NCBI GenBank assembly: GCA_021202515.1
Contig: JAJQCW010000003.1
Location: 63,943-127,942 of the forward strand
DNA length: 64,000 nucleotides
Direction: 5' to 3'
DNA from: Clostridiales bacterium
GTDB taxonomy: Bacteria; Bacillota; Clostridia; Oscillospirales; Oscillospiraceae
In this document: one piece after another, positions 23,623 to 34,284 of the stretch
Numbering within the stretch: the first letter of the stretch is position 1
Layout: each line of letters starts with the position of its first letter
Notes under the pieces: generated by a model
The model's database searches: none
The model's input: the letters and a program-made list of their open reading frames with translations, nothing else
What the model was told of the DNA's origin: nothing
Position numbers and translations under genes: made by a program

Positions 23623-24005
23623 TCGGCGGAGCATCGGCCCGGCTGGGCCAGTGGGGAGAACGGCTGGTGCGCCGGGCGCTGGAGCGCCAGGGCGTGACTA
23701 TCCTGACGGCCAACTGGCGCTGTCCCTACGGGGAAATTGATTTGATCGCCGCCACGGAGAAGGAAATCTACTTTGTGGAGGTCAAGACCCGCCGCTCCCG
23801 CACCTATATGGAAATACGGGAGGCAGTGGACCTGCCCAAGCAGCGCAGACTGCTGCTGGCGGCGGAGAGCTACTTACAGGAACACCCGGAGGAACGCCGT
23901 CAGCCCCGGTTCGACGTGGCGGAGGTCTACGCCCCACAGGGGACGGACACGTTTCAGCCGGAAATTTGCTATTACCCCAATGCCTTCGACGGAAGTGGAG
24001 GTTGA
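23619..24005 (+). CDS. YraN family (UPF0102) putative endonuclease
   Basis: 128 residues with the nuclease-like core GERLVRRALERQG, CPYGEIDLIAATEKEIYFVEVKTR: Asp and Glu-Val-Lys of a PD-(D/E)XK fold. The family is almost universal beside rnhB and is sometimes implicated in recombination; its role is not proven. ATG 23619 overlaps the rnhB stop. Confidence 0.9.
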   Translation: MIGGASARLGQWGERLVRRALERQGVTILTANWRCPYGEIDLIAATEKEIYFVEVKTRRSRTYMEIREAVDLPKQRRLLLAAESYLQEHPEERRQPRFDVAEVYAPQGTDTFQPEICYYPNAFDGSGG

Positions 24006-24008
24006 AAA

Positions 24009-24947
24009 ATGAAGTTATCTGTTTTTGACGGCCACTGTGACACCATCAGCCGTCTGGCCCGGATGCCCATGGAGCGACTGGCGGGCAACAGCGGCCAGTG
24101 GGATCTGGACCGGGTGGGGGATTTTGGCCCACAGGCTCAGTTCTTCGCCATCTTCTGGGACTCCGCCCTGCCCATGACCAAATCGGTGGTCAAGCGGGAG
24201 TTTAAGGTGTTCCAGAAGGAGTGTAAGACGTACCATGACCGCATCCAGCACTGTCGCACCGCGCGGGAGGCCAAGGACGCCATGAGCCAGGGCAAGGTGG
24301 CGGCGTTCCTCTCGGTGGAAGGGGCGGAACTGATCGGCTGCTCCCTGGAGGGGTTGCAAGACGCCTATGACAAGGGTGTCCGGGCGGTGAACCTGACCTG
24401 GAACCACGCCAACGCCCTCTCCGGCAGCCACATGGACCACCCCGAACAGGGCCTGACCCCGCTGGGGGTGGAGTACGTGCAGAAAATGCAGCAGTTTGGG
24501 ATGCTGGTAGACGTGTCCCACCTGTCCGACCCCGGCTTCTGGGGCGTGATGGAGAATGCGACCAAGCCCATTATGGCGAGCCACTCCAACAGCCGCGCCG
24601 TCTTTTCTCATACAAGGAACTTGACGGACGAACAATTTACTGCCATAATGAAGAATCATGGCGTGGCGGGCCTGAACGCCTACGCCGCCTTTTTGGGCGA
24701 CGGCGTTGTGACCGGCGACACCCTGCTGGCCCATCTGGAGCATTTTCTCTCCCTGGGCGGGGGGAAGAACGTGGCCCTGGGCGGCGACTGGGACGGCTGT
24801 GACCGGCTGCCCCAGGGCTATACCGGCGTGTGGAGCTGGGCGGACTTTTATGAGACGCTGCTGCGGCACAACTATCCGGAGTCCCTGGTCAAAGACCTGT
24901 TTTTCAACAATCTGATGAGGACGGTGAAGCAAGTATGTACTATGTGA
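24009..24947 (+). CDS. Membrane dipeptidase family protein (peptidase M19)
   Basis: 312 residues. A renal-dipeptidase-type zinc hydrolase: metal ligands in VFDGHCDT (His-x-Asp), the bridging Glu in LSVEGAEL, and histidines in MLVDVSHLSD and MASHSNSRAVFSH, with the catalytic-site Asp in ALGGDWDG. It cleaves dipeptides, often ones with a D-residue or dehydro residue at the C-terminal position. No signal peptide, so probably cytoplasmic. RBS GTGGAGG at close spacing. The end overlaps the thrC start by 13 nt. Confidence 0.9.
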   Translation: MKLSVFDGHCDTISRLARMPMERLAGNSGQWDLDRVGDFGPQAQFFAIFWDSALPMTKSVVKREFKVFQKECKTYHDRIQHCRTAREAKDAMSQGKVAAFLSVEGAELIGCSLEGLQDAYDKGVRAVNLTWNHANALSGSHMDHPEQGLTPLGVEYVQKMQQFGMLVDVSHLSDPGFWGVMENATKPIMASHSNSRAVFSHTRNLTDEQFTAIMKNHGVAGLNAYAAFLGDGVVTGDTLLAHLEHFLSLGGGKNVALGGDWDGCDRLPQGYTGVWSWADFYETLLRHNYPESLVKDLFFNNLMRTVKQVCTM

Positions 24948-26422
24948 GCACCCGTAATAAAACCCTGCAATACACCCCGGCGGAGGCCATCGCCCAGGGC
25001 TTGTCCCGGGAAGGCGGCCTGTTCGTCCCCCAGGTGATCCCCCGTTTGCCGGGCAGCGCACTGATGATGTTAAAAGATATGAGCTATCAGCAGCGGGCCG
25101 TCTACGTGATGGGGATGTATCTGGACCATTTCACCAGCTTTGAACTGAGCCGCGCCGCGTCTGCGGCCTATGGCCCCGACAAGTTCGACACCAAGGCGGT
25201 GGCCCCGGTGCGCAAGGTGGACGACACTACCTACTGCCTGGAGCTGTGGCACGGTCCCACCTGTGCCTTTAAGGACATGGCGCTGCAAATGCTGCCCCAT
25301 CTGCTCTCCCTCTCGCTGAAAAAGAACAACGAGAAAAAGACCGCCTGCATTCTGGTGGCTACCTCCGGCGATACGGGCAAGGCTGCCCTGGAGGGCTTCA
25401 AGGATGTGGACCAGACCAAGATTTTGGTCTTTTACCCCCGAAACGGCGTCAGCGAAATTCAGCAGCTCCAAATGGCTACTCAGGAGGGCGACAACGTGGG
25501 GGTCAGCGCCGTCATCGGCAACTTTGACGATGCGCAGACCGGCGTGAAAACCCTGTTCTCCGATGAGGAGTTGCGGGAAGAGCTGGCACAGCGGGGCTAT
25601 TTCCTTTCCTCTGCCAACTCCATCAACTGGGGCCGGGTGCTGCCGCAGATCGTCTACTATATCTCTGCCTACTGCGACCTGCTGCGGGACGAGGCCATTC
25701 AGCCCGGCGAGGCCATCAACATCTGCGTTCCCACCGGCAACTTCGGCAACATTCTGGCGGCGTTCTACGCCAAGCAGATGGGCCTGCCGGTGAACAAACT
25801 GATTTGCGCTTCCAACAGCAACAACGTCCTCACCGACTTCATCCAGACCGGCGTCTATGACCGCAACCGGCAGTTCTACAACACGGTTTCCCCCTCTATG
25901 GACATCCTCATCTCCAGCAATCTGGAGCGGCTGCTCTACCTGCTCTCGGAGGAGGACGACCAACTGGTGGCCTCCTATATGGAGGAGCTGAACCGGGTGG
26001 GCCGGTATCAGGTCAGCGACAGCATCCTCCAGAAGCTCCAGCGGGAGTTCGCCGCCGGGTATGCCGATGAGACCGCCACCAAAGCCGCCATCGCCGCCAT
26101 GAAGCAGGGGGAGAACTACCTCATCGACACCCACACCGCCGTAGCCTTTAAGGTGCTGGCGGACTACCGGAAAGAGACCAAGGACGAGACCGTCACTGTG
26201 GTGGCCTCTACCGCCAGCCCCTTCAAGTTCGGGGATGCGGTGCTGGACGCCCTGGGGGTCCGTCATCTGTGGACGGGCACCGCCCTGCTGGACCAGCTTG
26301 CCGAGGAGACCGGCGTAGAGGCCCCCGTGCCTCTGGCGACGCTGAAAGAGAAGAAGGTCCGCTTCACCTCGTACACCGACAAGAGCGAGATGAAGACCGT
26401 GGTCAACGACTTCCTGCGGTAA
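24935..26422 (+). CDS. thrC: Threonine synthase
   Basis: 495 residues, the length of the longer ThrC class. It is a PLP enzyme converting O-phosphohomoserine to threonine. Visible: an N-terminal domain beginning YYVSTRNKTLQYTPAEAI, the PLP lysine K113 in GPTCAFKDMALQ, the phosphate-binding VATSGDTGKAALEGF, and VCVPTGNFGN-like NICVPTGNFGNILAAFYA. The start ATG 24935 is inside the end of the dipeptidase gene, with GAGGACGGTGA upstream. Confidence 0.96.
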   Translation: MYYVSTRNKTLQYTPAEAIAQGLSREGGLFVPQVIPRLPGSALMMLKDMSYQQRAVYVMGMYLDHFTSFELSRAASAAYGPDKFDTKAVAPVRKVDDTTYCLELWHGPTCAFKDMALQMLPHLLSLSLKKNNEKKTACILVATSGDTGKAALEGFKDVDQTKILVFYPRNGVSEIQQLQMATQEGDNVGVSAVIGNFDDAQTGVKTLFSDEELREELAQRGYFLSSANSINWGRVLPQIVYYISAYCDLLRDEAIQPGEAINICVPTGNFGNILAAFYAKQMGLPVNKLICASNSNNVLTDFIQTGVYDRNRQFYNTVSPSMDILISSNLERLLYLLSEEDDQLVASYMEELNRVGRYQVSDSILQKLQREFAAGYADETATKAAIAAMKQGENYLIDTHTAVAFKVLADYRKETKDETVTVVASTASPFKFGDAVLDALGVRHLWTGTALLDQLAEETGVEAPVPLATLKEKKVRFTSYTDKSEMKTVVNDFLR

Positions 26423-26433
26423 AGGAGGACGGT

Positions 26434-27123
26434 ATGGCGCTTTACGCGATCGGCGACCCCCACCTGTCCCTGAACAGCCCCAAGTCGATGGAAGTGTTCG
26501 GCGGAAATTGGGTGGGCTATGTGGACAAGCTGCTGGCCGGGTTCCAGTGCGTAGCGCCAGAGGATACCGTGGTGTTTTGCGGAGACCTGTCCTGGGGGAT
26601 GTCCCTGAAGGAGAGCCTGCGGGACTTCGCCTTTCTGGACGCCCTGCCCGGCGGCAGGAAGATTTTGCTCAAGGGTAACCACGACTATTGGTGGACCACC
26701 GCCAGCAAGATGAACCGCTTTTTCCAGGAGAACGGCTTCCGGTTTGAGCTGCTCCACAACAACTGCCTGCTCTACGGAGACGTGGCGCTGTGCGGCACAC
26801 GGGGCTGGTTCCTGGACGAGGAAAAGGGCGGCCACAACGAAAAAATGCTCCGCCGGGAGGTCATCCGGCTGGAAACCTCCCTCCAGGCGGCGGGGGACCG
26901 GGAGAAGCTCGTCTTTCTCCACTATCCCCCCATCTACCAGGGCTATCGCTGCCCGGAGATTCTGGAGCTGCTGGAGCGATATCAGGTGCGGCAGTGCTAC
27001 TTCGCCCATCTCCACGGCCCCAGCATTCGCCTGGCGGTGGAGGGGTGGCACAACGGGACCCGGTTCTCCCTGATTTCCGCCGACCACCTGAACTTCGTGC
27101 CCAAAAGAATTTTAGAATTTTAA
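26434..27123 (+). CDS. Calcineurin-like metallophosphoesterase
   Basis: 229 residues. Metal-binding motifs of the family are clear: IGDPHLS (DxH), VVFCGDLSWG (GD), LLKGNHDYWW (GNHD), LHYPP and FAHLHG (late histidines). Single-domain, cytoplasmic, substrate unknown. AAAGGAGGA precedes ATG 26434, 11 nt after thrC, so it is the last gene of the rplS-to-thrC direction block. The following 152 bp contain an ATATGCA/TGCATAT palindrome enclosing ACGG/CCGT (27128-27161), without T-run. Confidence 0.88.
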   Translation: MALYAIGDPHLSLNSPKSMEVFGGNWVGYVDKLLAGFQCVAPEDTVVFCGDLSWGMSLKESLRDFAFLDALPGGRKILLKGNHDYWWTTASKMNRFFQENGFRFELLHNNCLLYGDVALCGTRGWFLDEEKGGHNEKMLRREVIRLETSLQAAGDREKLVFLHYPPIYQGYRCPEILELLERYQVRQCYFAHLHGPSIRLAVEGWHNGTRFSLISADHLNFVPKRILEF

Positions 27124-27275
27124 AAAAATATGCAAAATAACGGTGGAAATCTCCGTGCATATCTGTTAGAATTATCGTTCGTAGGATTTTGTATCAAATT
27201 TGCGCCAGAGCCGGCATACCGGCAGGCGCGGTGAATCATGCGCCCCTGTGGGGGACATCTAGGAGGAAACGACCC

Positions 27276-28643
27276 ATGAACCTGAAAAACGTGGAAAAGA
27301 AAGAGAAAAACACTGTCGTCCTGACCATCGAGGTGGACGCGAAGGAATTTGACGCCGCCGTGAACAAGGTCTATCGTCGGGCCAAGGGCAGCATGTCCGT
27401 TCCTGGCTTCCGCAAGGGCAAGGCCCCCCGCAAGCTCATCGAGAAGATGTACGGCGAAACCATCTTCTATGAGGACGCCATCAACGACGTGTATCCCCAG
27501 GCCCTGGAGGACGCCATCAAAGAGGCCGACCTGGAAGTGGTGGGCTATCCCCAGTTGAACATCGAGCACGTGGGCGCGGACGGCTTCCAGTTCACTGCCA
27601 CCGTGGGCGTCAAGCCTGAGGTCAAGCTGGGCCAGTACAAGGGCGTTGCCTCCGCCAAGGACACCGTCGTGGTCACCGACCAGGACGTGGAGGACGAAAT
27701 GAAGCCCCTCATCTCCCGCGCCACCACCCAGGAGACCGTGGACCGTCCCGTGGAGAACGGCGACACCACCATCATCGACTTCGAGGGCTTCCTGGACGGC
27801 GTGCCCTTCGAGGGCGGCAAGGCCGAGCAGTACAGCCTGAAAATCGGCTCCGGCTCCTTCATCCCCGGCTTCGAGGAGCAGATCGTCGGCATGTCCGCCG
27901 GTGAGGAGAAGGACATCAATGTCACCTTCCCCGCCGAGTACGGCGCGGAGGAGCTGGCCGGCAAGCCCGCCGTGTTCAAGGTCAAGCTGCACGAGGTCAA
28001 GGCCGACGACGTGCCTGAGATCGACGACGAGTTCGCCAAGGACGTCTCCGAGTTCGAGACCCTGGATGAGCTGAAAGCTGACCTGCGCGCCAAGGTGGAA
28101 AAGCGCAAGGCCGACAACGCGCAGCAGGCATTCGAGGCCGCTGTTATGAATCAGGTCATCGAGGCCTCCGAGATGGAAATTCCCGACACCATGGTGGAGT
28201 ATGAGCTGGACAAGCAGATGCAGAACATGGAGAGCCGCGTCTCCGGCATGGGCGTGACCCTGGAGCAGTACCTGAGCATGATGGGCAGCAACATGACCGA
28301 GTTCCGGGAGAACATGCGCCCCTCCGCTCTGCGCGGTATCCAGCAGGACCTGGTGCTGGAGGCGGTGGTCGCCGCCGAGGGCTTCGAGGCCAGCGAGGAA
28401 GAGAAGCAGGCTGAGGTGGAGAAGCTGTCCAAGGAATACGACATGGAAGAGGACAAGATCCGCGCCGCCATCACCGACGACCAGCTTGCCTACAGCGTCA
28501 AGATGGACAAGGCCACCAAGCTGATCTACGGCTCCGCCGTGGTCACTGAGCTGACCGACGAGGTGGAAGTGACTGAGCAGGCCGCCCCCGCTGAGGAGAC
28601 TGCCGCTGAGGAAGCCACCGACGAGAAGCCTGCGGAGGAGTAA
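27276..28643 (+). CDS. tig: Trigger factor (ribosome-associated chaperone, peptidyl-prolyl isomerase)
   Basis: 455 residues, complete. The N-terminal ribosome-binding domain contains [15 protein letters not shown] (the conserved GFRxGxxP signature), the FKBP domain is about residues 150-240 ([20 protein letters not shown]), and the helical C-terminal chaperone domain ends in an acidic alanine-rich tail ([23 protein letters not shown]). It folds nascent chains at the ribosome exit. AGGAGG nine bases before ATG 27276. clpP and clpX follow on the same strand, the common Firmicute order. Confidence 0.97.
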   Translation: MNLKNVEKKEKNTVVLTIEVDAKEFDAAVNKVYRRAKGSMSVPGFRKGKAPRKLIEKMYGETIFYEDAINDVYPQALEDAIKEADLEVVGYPQLNIEHVGADGFQFTATVGVKPEVKLGQYKGVASAKDTVVVTDQDVEDEMKPLISRATTQETVDRPVENGDTTIIDFEGFLDGVPFEGGKAEQYSLKIGSGSFIPGFEEQIVGMSAGEEKDINVTFPAEYGAEELAGKPAVFKVKLHEVKADDVPEIDDEFAKDVSEFETLDELKADLRAKVEKRKADNAQQAFEAAVMNQVIEASEMEIPDTMVEYELDKQMQNMESRVSGMGVTLEQYLSMMGSNMTEFRENMRPSALRGIQQDLVLEAVVAAEGFEASEEEKQAEVEKLSKEYDMEEDKIRAAITDDQLAYSVKMDKATKLIYGSAVVTELTDEVEVTEQAAPAEETAAEEATDEKPAEE

Positions 28644-28816
28644 ACGGTATAATTTCCCGCAGGTGGGATATAATAGTGTCTGCCGGGCGACCTGCCCGGC
28701 GGAACAAATCGCATTTTTCCCGGCGCGGCGCTGCGCATCGGATGCAGTGCCGCCCATTTGGAAGCTCCGGTTCAATGACCTTGAATCAGAGGTTCCTCCA
28801 AGCAAAGGAGTATCTC

Positions 28817-29398
28817 ATGAGCTTAGTACCTTATGTAGTGGAACAGACCAACCGTGGGGAGCGTTCCTACGACATCTTTTCCCGGTTGCTGAACGACCGC
28901 ATCGTTTTTCTGGCCGGTGAGGTGGACGATTCCCAGGCGCAAGTCATCCAGGCGGAGCTGCTCTACCTGGAGGCCCAGGACCCCGACAAGGACATCCAGC
29001 TTTACATTAACAGTCCTGGCGGCAGCGTGACGGCAGGCATGGCTATTTATGACACCATGCAGTATATCAAGTGCGACGTGCAGACCATTTGCAGCGGCAT
29101 GGCCGCCAGCATGGGGGCCTTCCTGCTCTCCAGCGGGACCAAGGGCAAACGTATCGCCCTGCCCAACTCTGAGATTATGATCCATCAGCCTTCCGCCGGT
29201 ACCCAGGGCAAGGTCACGGACATGGAGATCGACGTGGAGCATTTCCTGAAAATCAAGCAGAACCTGAACGAGATCCTGGCGGCCAACACTGGCAAGCCGG
29301 TGGAGACCATCAAGGCCGAAACCGAGCGGGACCACTGGCTGACCGCCGAGGAGGCCAAAGCGTATGGCCTGATCGACCAGGTCATTTATAACCGGTAA
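28817..29398 (+). CDS. clpP: ATP-dependent Clp protease proteolytic subunit
   Basis: 193 residues. Serine peptidase of the tetradecameric Clp barrel. Catalytic triad: S98 in [10 protein letters not shown]123 in IMIHQPSAG, and an Asp in the C-terminal third. [20 protein letters not shown] is the family signature. The ATG at 28817 with AAAGGAG upstream begins the conserved [10 protein letters not shown]; the frame is open 47 codons further but lacks conserved sequence. TATAAT occurs at 28669-28674 without a convincing -35. Confidence 0.97.
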   Translation: MSLVPYVVEQTNRGERSYDIFSRLLNDRIVFLAGEVDDSQAQVIQAELLYLEAQDPDKDIQLYINSPGGSVTAGMAIYDTMQYIKCDVQTICSGMAASMGAFLLSSGTKGKRIALPNSEIMIHQPSAGTQGKVTDMEIDVEHFLKIKQNLNEILAANTGKPVETIKAETERDHWLTAEEAKAYGLIDQVIYNR

Positions 29399-29479
29399 TT
29401 CAATCATCCGGCCCTGAACAGGGAGCGGTGGCTCTGGCCGCTGCTCCCCCTCTGAAAGAGGGAAAGGAATCAAGCAAGT

Positions 29480-30811
29480 ATGGCGAAAAACGACGACAAG
29501 CACAGCATCCGCTGCTCCTTCTGCGGCAAGAGCCAGGATAAGGTCCGGCGAATCATCGCCGGGCCGGGCGTGTATATCTGCAACGAGTGTGTCGGCCTGT
29601 GCAACAGCATCCTGGACGACACCATGGGCGATTACTACGAGTCAGAAGGCGTGGGGGACAATTTCCTGGATGAGCTGCCCACCCCCCAGGAGATCCGCGC
29701 CGTGCTGGACCAGTATATCATCGGCCAGGAGGACGCAAAGGTCACCCTGTCCGTGGCTGTCTACAACCACTATAAGCGCATCCGCTACGGGATGAAGGAG
29801 GACAACGGTGTTGAACTGCAAAAGTCCAACATCCTGCTGCTGGGTCCCACCGGCTGCGGCAAGACCCTCTTTGCCCAGACGTTGGCCAAGATGATGAAGG
29901 TGCCCTTCGCCATCGCTGACGCCACCACCCTGACGGAAGCGGGCTATGTGGGCGACGATGTGGAGAACATTCTGCTGCGACTGGTGCAGGCCGCCGACTA
30001 CGATGTGGAGCTGGCCGAGCGGGGCATCATCTACGTGGACGAGATCGACAAAATCGCCCGCAAGAGCGAGAATACCTCCATCACGCGGGATGTCTCCGGC
30101 GAGGGCGTCCAGCAGGCCCTGTTGAAAATTCTGGAGGGCACCGTTGCCAACGTGCCGCCCCAGGGCGGGCGCAAGCACCCCCACCAGGAGTTCATTCAGG
30201 TGGACACCACCAACATCCTCTTTATCTGCGGCGGCGCCTTCGACGGCATCGAGAAGATCATCGAGGACCGCACGGACCGCACCAGCATCGGTTTCGGCGG
30301 CGAGCTGCTGAGCAAGAAGGAGAAGCAGGCTACCTCTCTGTTGAAGGAGCTGCAACCCCACGACCTGTTGAAGTTCGGCATCATCCCCGAATTGATTGGC
30401 CGTCTGCCGGTCATCACCACCCTCAGCGCCTTGGACCGGGACCAACTGGTGCAGATTTTAACTCAGCCCAAGAACGCTCTCGTCAAGCAGTACCAAAAGC
30501 TGATGGAATACGACCAGGTGCAGTTGGAGTTCCAGCCGGAGGCGCTGGAGGTCATCGCGGAGGCCGCCCAGGACCGTGGCATCGGCGCCCGCGGTCTGCG
30601 GGCCGTGGTGGAGGACACCATGAACCAACTGATGTATATGGTCCCCTCTGACCCAACCATCACCAAAGTGACCATCACCGCCGACTGTGTCCGGCACACC
30701 GGGGAGCCTCTGATCGAGCGGAATCCCGGCCAGACCCGCCGGATGCCGCCTCGCCGCACTGGGGGTGGGGCCTCCCAGGAGGTCAAAAAGCGCCGCGGCA
30801 ACGCCTCTTGA
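29480..30811 (+). CDS. clpX: ATP-dependent Clp protease ATP-binding subunit ClpX
   Basis: 443 residues. The N-terminal zinc-binding domain (CSFCGK...CNECVGLC) recognises substrates; the AAA+ module carries Walker A GPTGCGKT, Walker [12 protein letters not shown] and the substrate-gripping GYVGDDVEN (pore-1 loop). The ClpP-binding IGF-type loop is present as [10 protein letters not shown]. Unfolds proteins and feeds them to ClpP. Its C-terminus is a basic, disordered tail. RBS AAAGGAA, ATG 29480. Confidence 0.97.
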   Translation: MAKNDDKHSIRCSFCGKSQDKVRRIIAGPGVYICNECVGLCNSILDDTMGDYYESEGVGDNFLDELPTPQEIRAVLDQYIIGQEDAKVTLSVAVYNHYKRIRYGMKEDNGVELQKSNILLLGPTGCGKTLFAQTLAKMMKVPFAIADATTLTEAGYVGDDVENILLRLVQAADYDVELAERGIIYVDEIDKIARKSENTSITRDVSGEGVQQALLKILEGTVANVPPQGGRKHPHQEFIQVDTTNILFICGGAFDGIEKIIEDRTDRTSIGFGGELLSKKEKQATSLLKELQPHDLLKFGIIPELIGRLPVITTLSALDRDQLVQILTQPKNALVKQYQKLMEYDQVQLEFQPEALEVIAEAAQDRGIGARGLRAVVEDTMNQLMYMVPSDPTITKVTITADCVRHTGEPLIERNPGQTRRMPPRRTGGGASQEVKKRRGNAS

Positions 30812-30929
30812 ACGGCGGTTATCACAAAAATCAAACCCCAGGGCGATACCGCCCAGGAGAAGCTCTACGCAGGGGCCTGGGCGTGTTCGCTCTGTGTCCC
30901 TGCGCATTTCTCGTTAAAGGAATCCAACT

Positions 30930-33362
30930 ATGAACGAAGAACTGATTTCCGAATCTGTCACCAATACGACCGATATGCCTGCAATGGCTCTGCGGGGGCT
31001 GACGATCTTCCCCGGTATGACCGTCCACTTCGACGTGGGACGGGAGGCGTCCATTCGGGCGCTGAACGTCGCCATGGAGGACGGGGATACCATCTTCCTG
31101 GTGACGCAGAAGGACCTGGCCGTGGAGGAGCCGGAGCAGAAGGATTTGTATGGCATGGGCACCATTGTGGCCGTCCGCCAGATGCTTCGTCTGCCGGGGG
31201 ACAACGTGCGCATTATGGTGGAGGGCTTGTCCCGCGCCCGGCTGGTGGAGCTGCGGGAGACCAAGCCCTATCTGATCGCCGCCGTGGAGAAGATCCCCAA
31301 CATCACCATCTCCGGCACCCTGCGCAGCGAGGCGGTGCTGCGCCAGACCTACGAGCTGTTTGAGCGCTACGCGGAGCTGTCCCCCAAGATGGCCCCGGAG
31401 GTGGTGCTGACGGTCATTTCCAGCCGGGACCCGGCTTATCTGGCGGACTTCATCGCCCAGAACATCGCCATTCGCAGCGAGGACAAACAGGCTATTTTGG
31501 ACGAGGTGCGGCCTCTCCGCCGCCTGGAAAAGCTCAACGCCATCCTCAAGCGAGAAGGCGAGGTGTTGGAGCTGGAACACGATTTGGACGACAAGATGCA
31601 GGCGCACATGAACCAGGTCCAGAAAGACTATTACCTGCGGGAACAGCTAAAGGTCATCCAGGGTGAGCTGGGCGAGGGAGAGGACAGCGACAGCGACCTC
31701 CAGGAGTACGCCGATAAAATCGCCCAGGCTGATTTGCCCCAGGAAGTGGAGGAAAAGCTCAACAAAGAGCTGAAACGGCTCTCGAAGCAGCCCTTTGGCT
31801 CCGCCGAGGGGTCGGTCATCCGCAACTATCTGGACGTGTGTCTGGACCTGCCCTGGAACAAGCGCACCAAGGAGCGGGTCAACCTGGACGCGGCCCGAAA
31901 GGTGCTGGACGCCGACCACTACGGCATGGAAAAGGTCAAGGAGCGCATTTTGGAGTTCATCGCCGTGCGCAAGCTGGCCCCGGACCTGCGGGGACAGATC
32001 ATCTGCCTGGCGGGGCCTCCCGGCGTAGGCAAGACCTCCATCGCCGCGTCTCTGGCCAAGGCCATGAACCGGAAGATGGCCCGTATCTCCCTGGGCGGCA
32101 TCCACGATGAGGCGGAGATCCGCGGTCACCGCAAGACCTATATCGGGGCTATGCCCGGCCAGATCATCAAGGCCGTGGAAAAGGCGGGCAGCTCTAACCC
32201 GCTGATTTTGCTGGACGAGGTGGACAAGCTGGGCAGCGACTACAAGGGCGACCCCTCCTCCGCGCTGCTGGAGGTGCTGGACGCCGAGCAGAATGCCACC
32301 TTCCGGGACAACTTCCTGGAATTGCCCTTCGACCTGTCCGACGTGCTGTTCATCACCACCGCCAACGACTTGGGCGCGGTGCCCGCCCCTCTGCGGGACC
32401 GGATGGAGGTCATCGAGCTATCCTCCTACACCGACGAGGAAAAGCTGCAAATCGCCCGCCGCCACCTGTTGCCCAAGGAGATGAAGCGCCATGGCGTCAA
32501 TGGCCGCAACTTCCGGGTCACGGACGACGCCATTCGGGAGATCATCGCCGGGTATACCATGGAATCCGGCGTGCGGCAGTTGGAACGGCAGTTAGCCCGG
32601 CTGTGCCGCCGGGGGGCCATGCAGTTGGTCAGCGGCGCGACCAAGCGGGTCAACGTCAACGGGGACAACCTGGAAACCTTCCTGGGCATCCGCAAGTATC
32701 ACCGGGAACGGTACGACCACACGCCCCAGGTGGGCGTGGTCAATGGCCTGGCCTGGACCTCCGTGGGCGGTGAAATGCTGGAGGTGGAGGTCAACGTGCT
32801 GCCCGGCACCGGCAAGGTGGAGCCTACCGGCAACCTGGGCAGCGTCATGCAGGAATCCTGTCACTCCGCCATCTCCTATATCCGCTCCGCTGCGGACAAG
32901 CTGGGGGTCCCCGCCGACTTTTACCAGAACAAGGACATTCACATTCACTTCCCGGAGGGGGCTGTTCCCAAGGACGGGCCTTCCGCCGGCGTGACCATCA
33001 CCACCGCCATCGTCTCCGCCCTGACCAACACGCCGGTACGCCCTGACGTGGCCATGACCGGCGAGGTGACGCTGCGGGGCCGGGTGCTGCCCATCGGCGG
33101 CCTGCGGGAAAAGACTATGGCGGCCTACCGGGCCGGGATGAAAACCGTCATTATCCCCAGGGACAACGAAAAAGACCTGGAGGAGATCGACCCCACCGTG
33201 GCCGGGGCGCTGCGCTTTGTCACTGCCGCTCAGGTGGACGTGGTTCTGGCCGAGGCGCTCATCTCCCTGCCCACCGGCAGGGCGGAGGAGCCTAAATTAG
33301 AAAACACCCTGCTCCCGGTGGAACACAACGGCCCGGAACAGGGCCTGACCATTCAACAGTGA
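30930..33362 (+). CDS. lon: ATP-dependent protease Lon
   Basis: 810 residues. N-terminal LON substrate-binding domain ([20 protein letters not shown]), coiled helical linker, AAA+ domain with Walker [14 protein letters not shown] and Walker [14 protein letters not shown], and C-terminal serine-lysine protease domain with the catalytic Ser in [11 protein letters not shown] and Lys in [13 protein letters not shown]. It degrades damaged and regulatory proteins. Alignment starts at ATG 30930 with AAAGGAA upstream. ysxC follows 7 nt after the stop, the standard lon-ysxC pair. Confidence 0.97.
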   Translation: MNEELISESVTNTTDMPAMALRGLTIFPGMTVHFDVGREASIRALNVAMEDGDTIFLVTQKDLAVEEPEQKDLYGMGTIVAVRQMLRLPGDNVRIMVEGLSRARLVELRETKPYLIAAVEKIPNITISGTLRSEAVLRQTYELFERYAELSPKMAPEVVLTVISSRDPAYLADFIAQNIAIRSEDKQAILDEVRPLRRLEKLNAILKREGEVLELEHDLDDKMQAHMNQVQKDYYLREQLKVIQGELGEGEDSDSDLQEYADKIAQADLPQEVEEKLNKELKRLSKQPFGSAEGSVIRNYLDVCLDLPWNKRTKERVNLDAARKVLDADHYGMEKVKERILEFIAVRKLAPDLRGQIICLAGPPGVGKTSIAASLAKAMNRKMARISLGGIHDEAEIRGHRKTYIGAMPGQIIKAVEKAGSSNPLILLDEVDKLGSDYKGDPSSALLEVLDAEQNATFRDNFLELPFDLSDVLFITTANDLGAVPAPLRDRMEVIELSSYTDEEKLQIARRHLLPKEMKRHGVNGRNFRVTDDAIREIIAGYTMESGVRQLERQLARLCRRGAMQLVSGATKRVNVNGDNLETFLGIRKYHRERYDHTPQVGVVNGLAWTSVGGEMLEVEVNVLPGTGKVEPTGNLGSVMQESCHSAISYIRSAADKLGVPADFYQNKDIHIHFPEGAVPKDGPSAGVTITTAIVSALTNTPVRPDVAMTGEVTLRGRVLPIGGLREKTMAAYRAGMKTVIIPRDNEKDLEEIDPTVAGALRFVTAAQVDVVLAEALISLPTGRAEEPKLENTLLPVEHNGPEQGLTIQQ

Positions 33363-33369
33363 GGGAACT

Positions 33370-33954
33370 ATGAATCTGCACAATGCGGAATACGTGCGCT
33401 CCGCCGCCAAAGCGGGGGACTTCCTCCACGACGGGCGGGCGCAGATCGCCATGGCGGGGCGCTCCAACGTGGGCAAGTCCTCGGTCATCAACCGGCTGCT
33501 GGACCGCAAAAACCTGGCACGGGTGGGCAACTCCCCCGGAAAGACCCGTCAGGTGAACTATTTTCTCATCGACAAGAGCTTTTACCTGGTGGACCTGCCT
33601 GGCTACGGCTACGCCAAGGTCTCCAAGGCGGAGCGGGACCGCTGGGGCCAACTGATGGAGGCGTATTTTGCCGACGAGCAAATCACCCTGGGGCTGCTCA
33701 TCGTGGACGCCCGGCACAAGCCCACCGCCGACGACTGCACCATGGCCCAGTGGTTCAAGGACACCGGCTGCCCCTTCGCGGTGGTGGCCAACAAGCTGGA
33801 CAAGCTGAAAAAGTCCGAGGTGGAACCCAACCTGGCCCGCATCCGGGAGACCCTGGAGCTGGGGGAGGACGTGCCGCTGGTGGCCTTCTCTGCCGAGAAG
33901 GGGACGGGCAAGCAGGAGCTGCTGAACCTCGTCCTGGGTTGTCTGGCGAAGTAA
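33370..33954 (+). CDS. ysxC: Ribosome biogenesis GTP-binding protein YsxC/EngB
   Basis: 194 residues. G1 MAGRSNVGKSSVINRLL, G3 LVDLPGYGYAKVSK, G4 VVANKLDKLKK, in the normal order. Essential in many bacteria for 50S assembly. Preceded closely by lon. The coding sequence is followed by repeat copy A rather than by another gene. Confidence 0.96.
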   Translation: MNLHNAEYVRSAAKAGDFLHDGRAQIAMAGRSNVGKSSVINRLLDRKNLARVGNSPGKTRQVNYFLIDKSFYLVDLPGYGYAKVSKAERDRWGQLMEAYFADEQITLGLLIVDARHKPTADDCTMAQWFKDTGCPFAVVANKLDKLKKSEVEPNLARIRETLELGEDVPLVAFSAEKGTGKQELLNLVLGCLAK

Positions 33955-33966
33955 TCCAATCTGACT

Positions 33967-34208
33967 ATCCCTTTGCGTCAGCTTTGTGTTTTAGTGTCTA
34001 GTGGTTAGTGGCTAGAAAGAGGGCTGTTTTACTGTTGATTCCACATCTGCCGAACAAAACTGCACCAGACGATAAGCACTATCCCCTCTTGCCTCCCCTG
34101 AAAGGGCAGGGAGGGGCAAAGCCCCGGAAGTGCCGCTTGACGGCGGAGGAGGGCCGCCGCCTTTAGGCGGTGGCGGAGGGGTTTCTAACGCATGGGAGCA
34201 AAAGGGAT
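33967..34208. repeat. Intergenic repeat family, copy A (about 242 bp)
   Basis: Bounded by imperfect terminal inverted repeats, ATCCCTTTGC at 33967 and AAAAGGGAT ending at 34208. Near the left end is TAGTGGTTAGTGGCTAG. The right half holds CCTCTTGCCTCCCCTGAAAG, GGAAGTGCCGCTTGACGGCG and a hairpin GCCGCC-GCCTTTAGGC-GGTGGC. The same modules in the same order are found at 36296-36633 and 50704-50948. No coding capacity, so it is MITE-like. The rest of the 330-nt ysxC to peptidase E gap is the hairpin at 34228-34262. Confidence 0.8.
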
Positions 34209-34227
34209 AACAGTATAATCATATCTC

Positions 34228-34262
34228 ACGGCCCTTTTTCCGTACAGAAAAGGGCCGTTTTT
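34228..34262 (+). terminator. Intrinsic terminator or attenuator before the peptidase E-like gene
   Basis: ACGGCCCTTTT (34228-34238) pairs with AAAAGGGCCGT (34248-34258), then TTTTT. It ends 22 nt before the next start codon, so it may be the lon-ysxC terminator or part of a leader. Confidence 0.8.
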
Positions 34263-34284
34263 GCAAGAGAAGGGAGCGTACAGT

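Noticed and set aside
11472..27140. Shared 13-mer TATGCAAAATAAC at 11472 and 27129
   Set aside because: Only two copies, both at 3' ends of genes, without extended similarity; likely chance.
27120..28805. 561-codon minus-strand frame opposite tig
   Set aside because: Histidine/leucine/glycine-rich antisense artefact; trigger factor on the plus strand is unmistakable.
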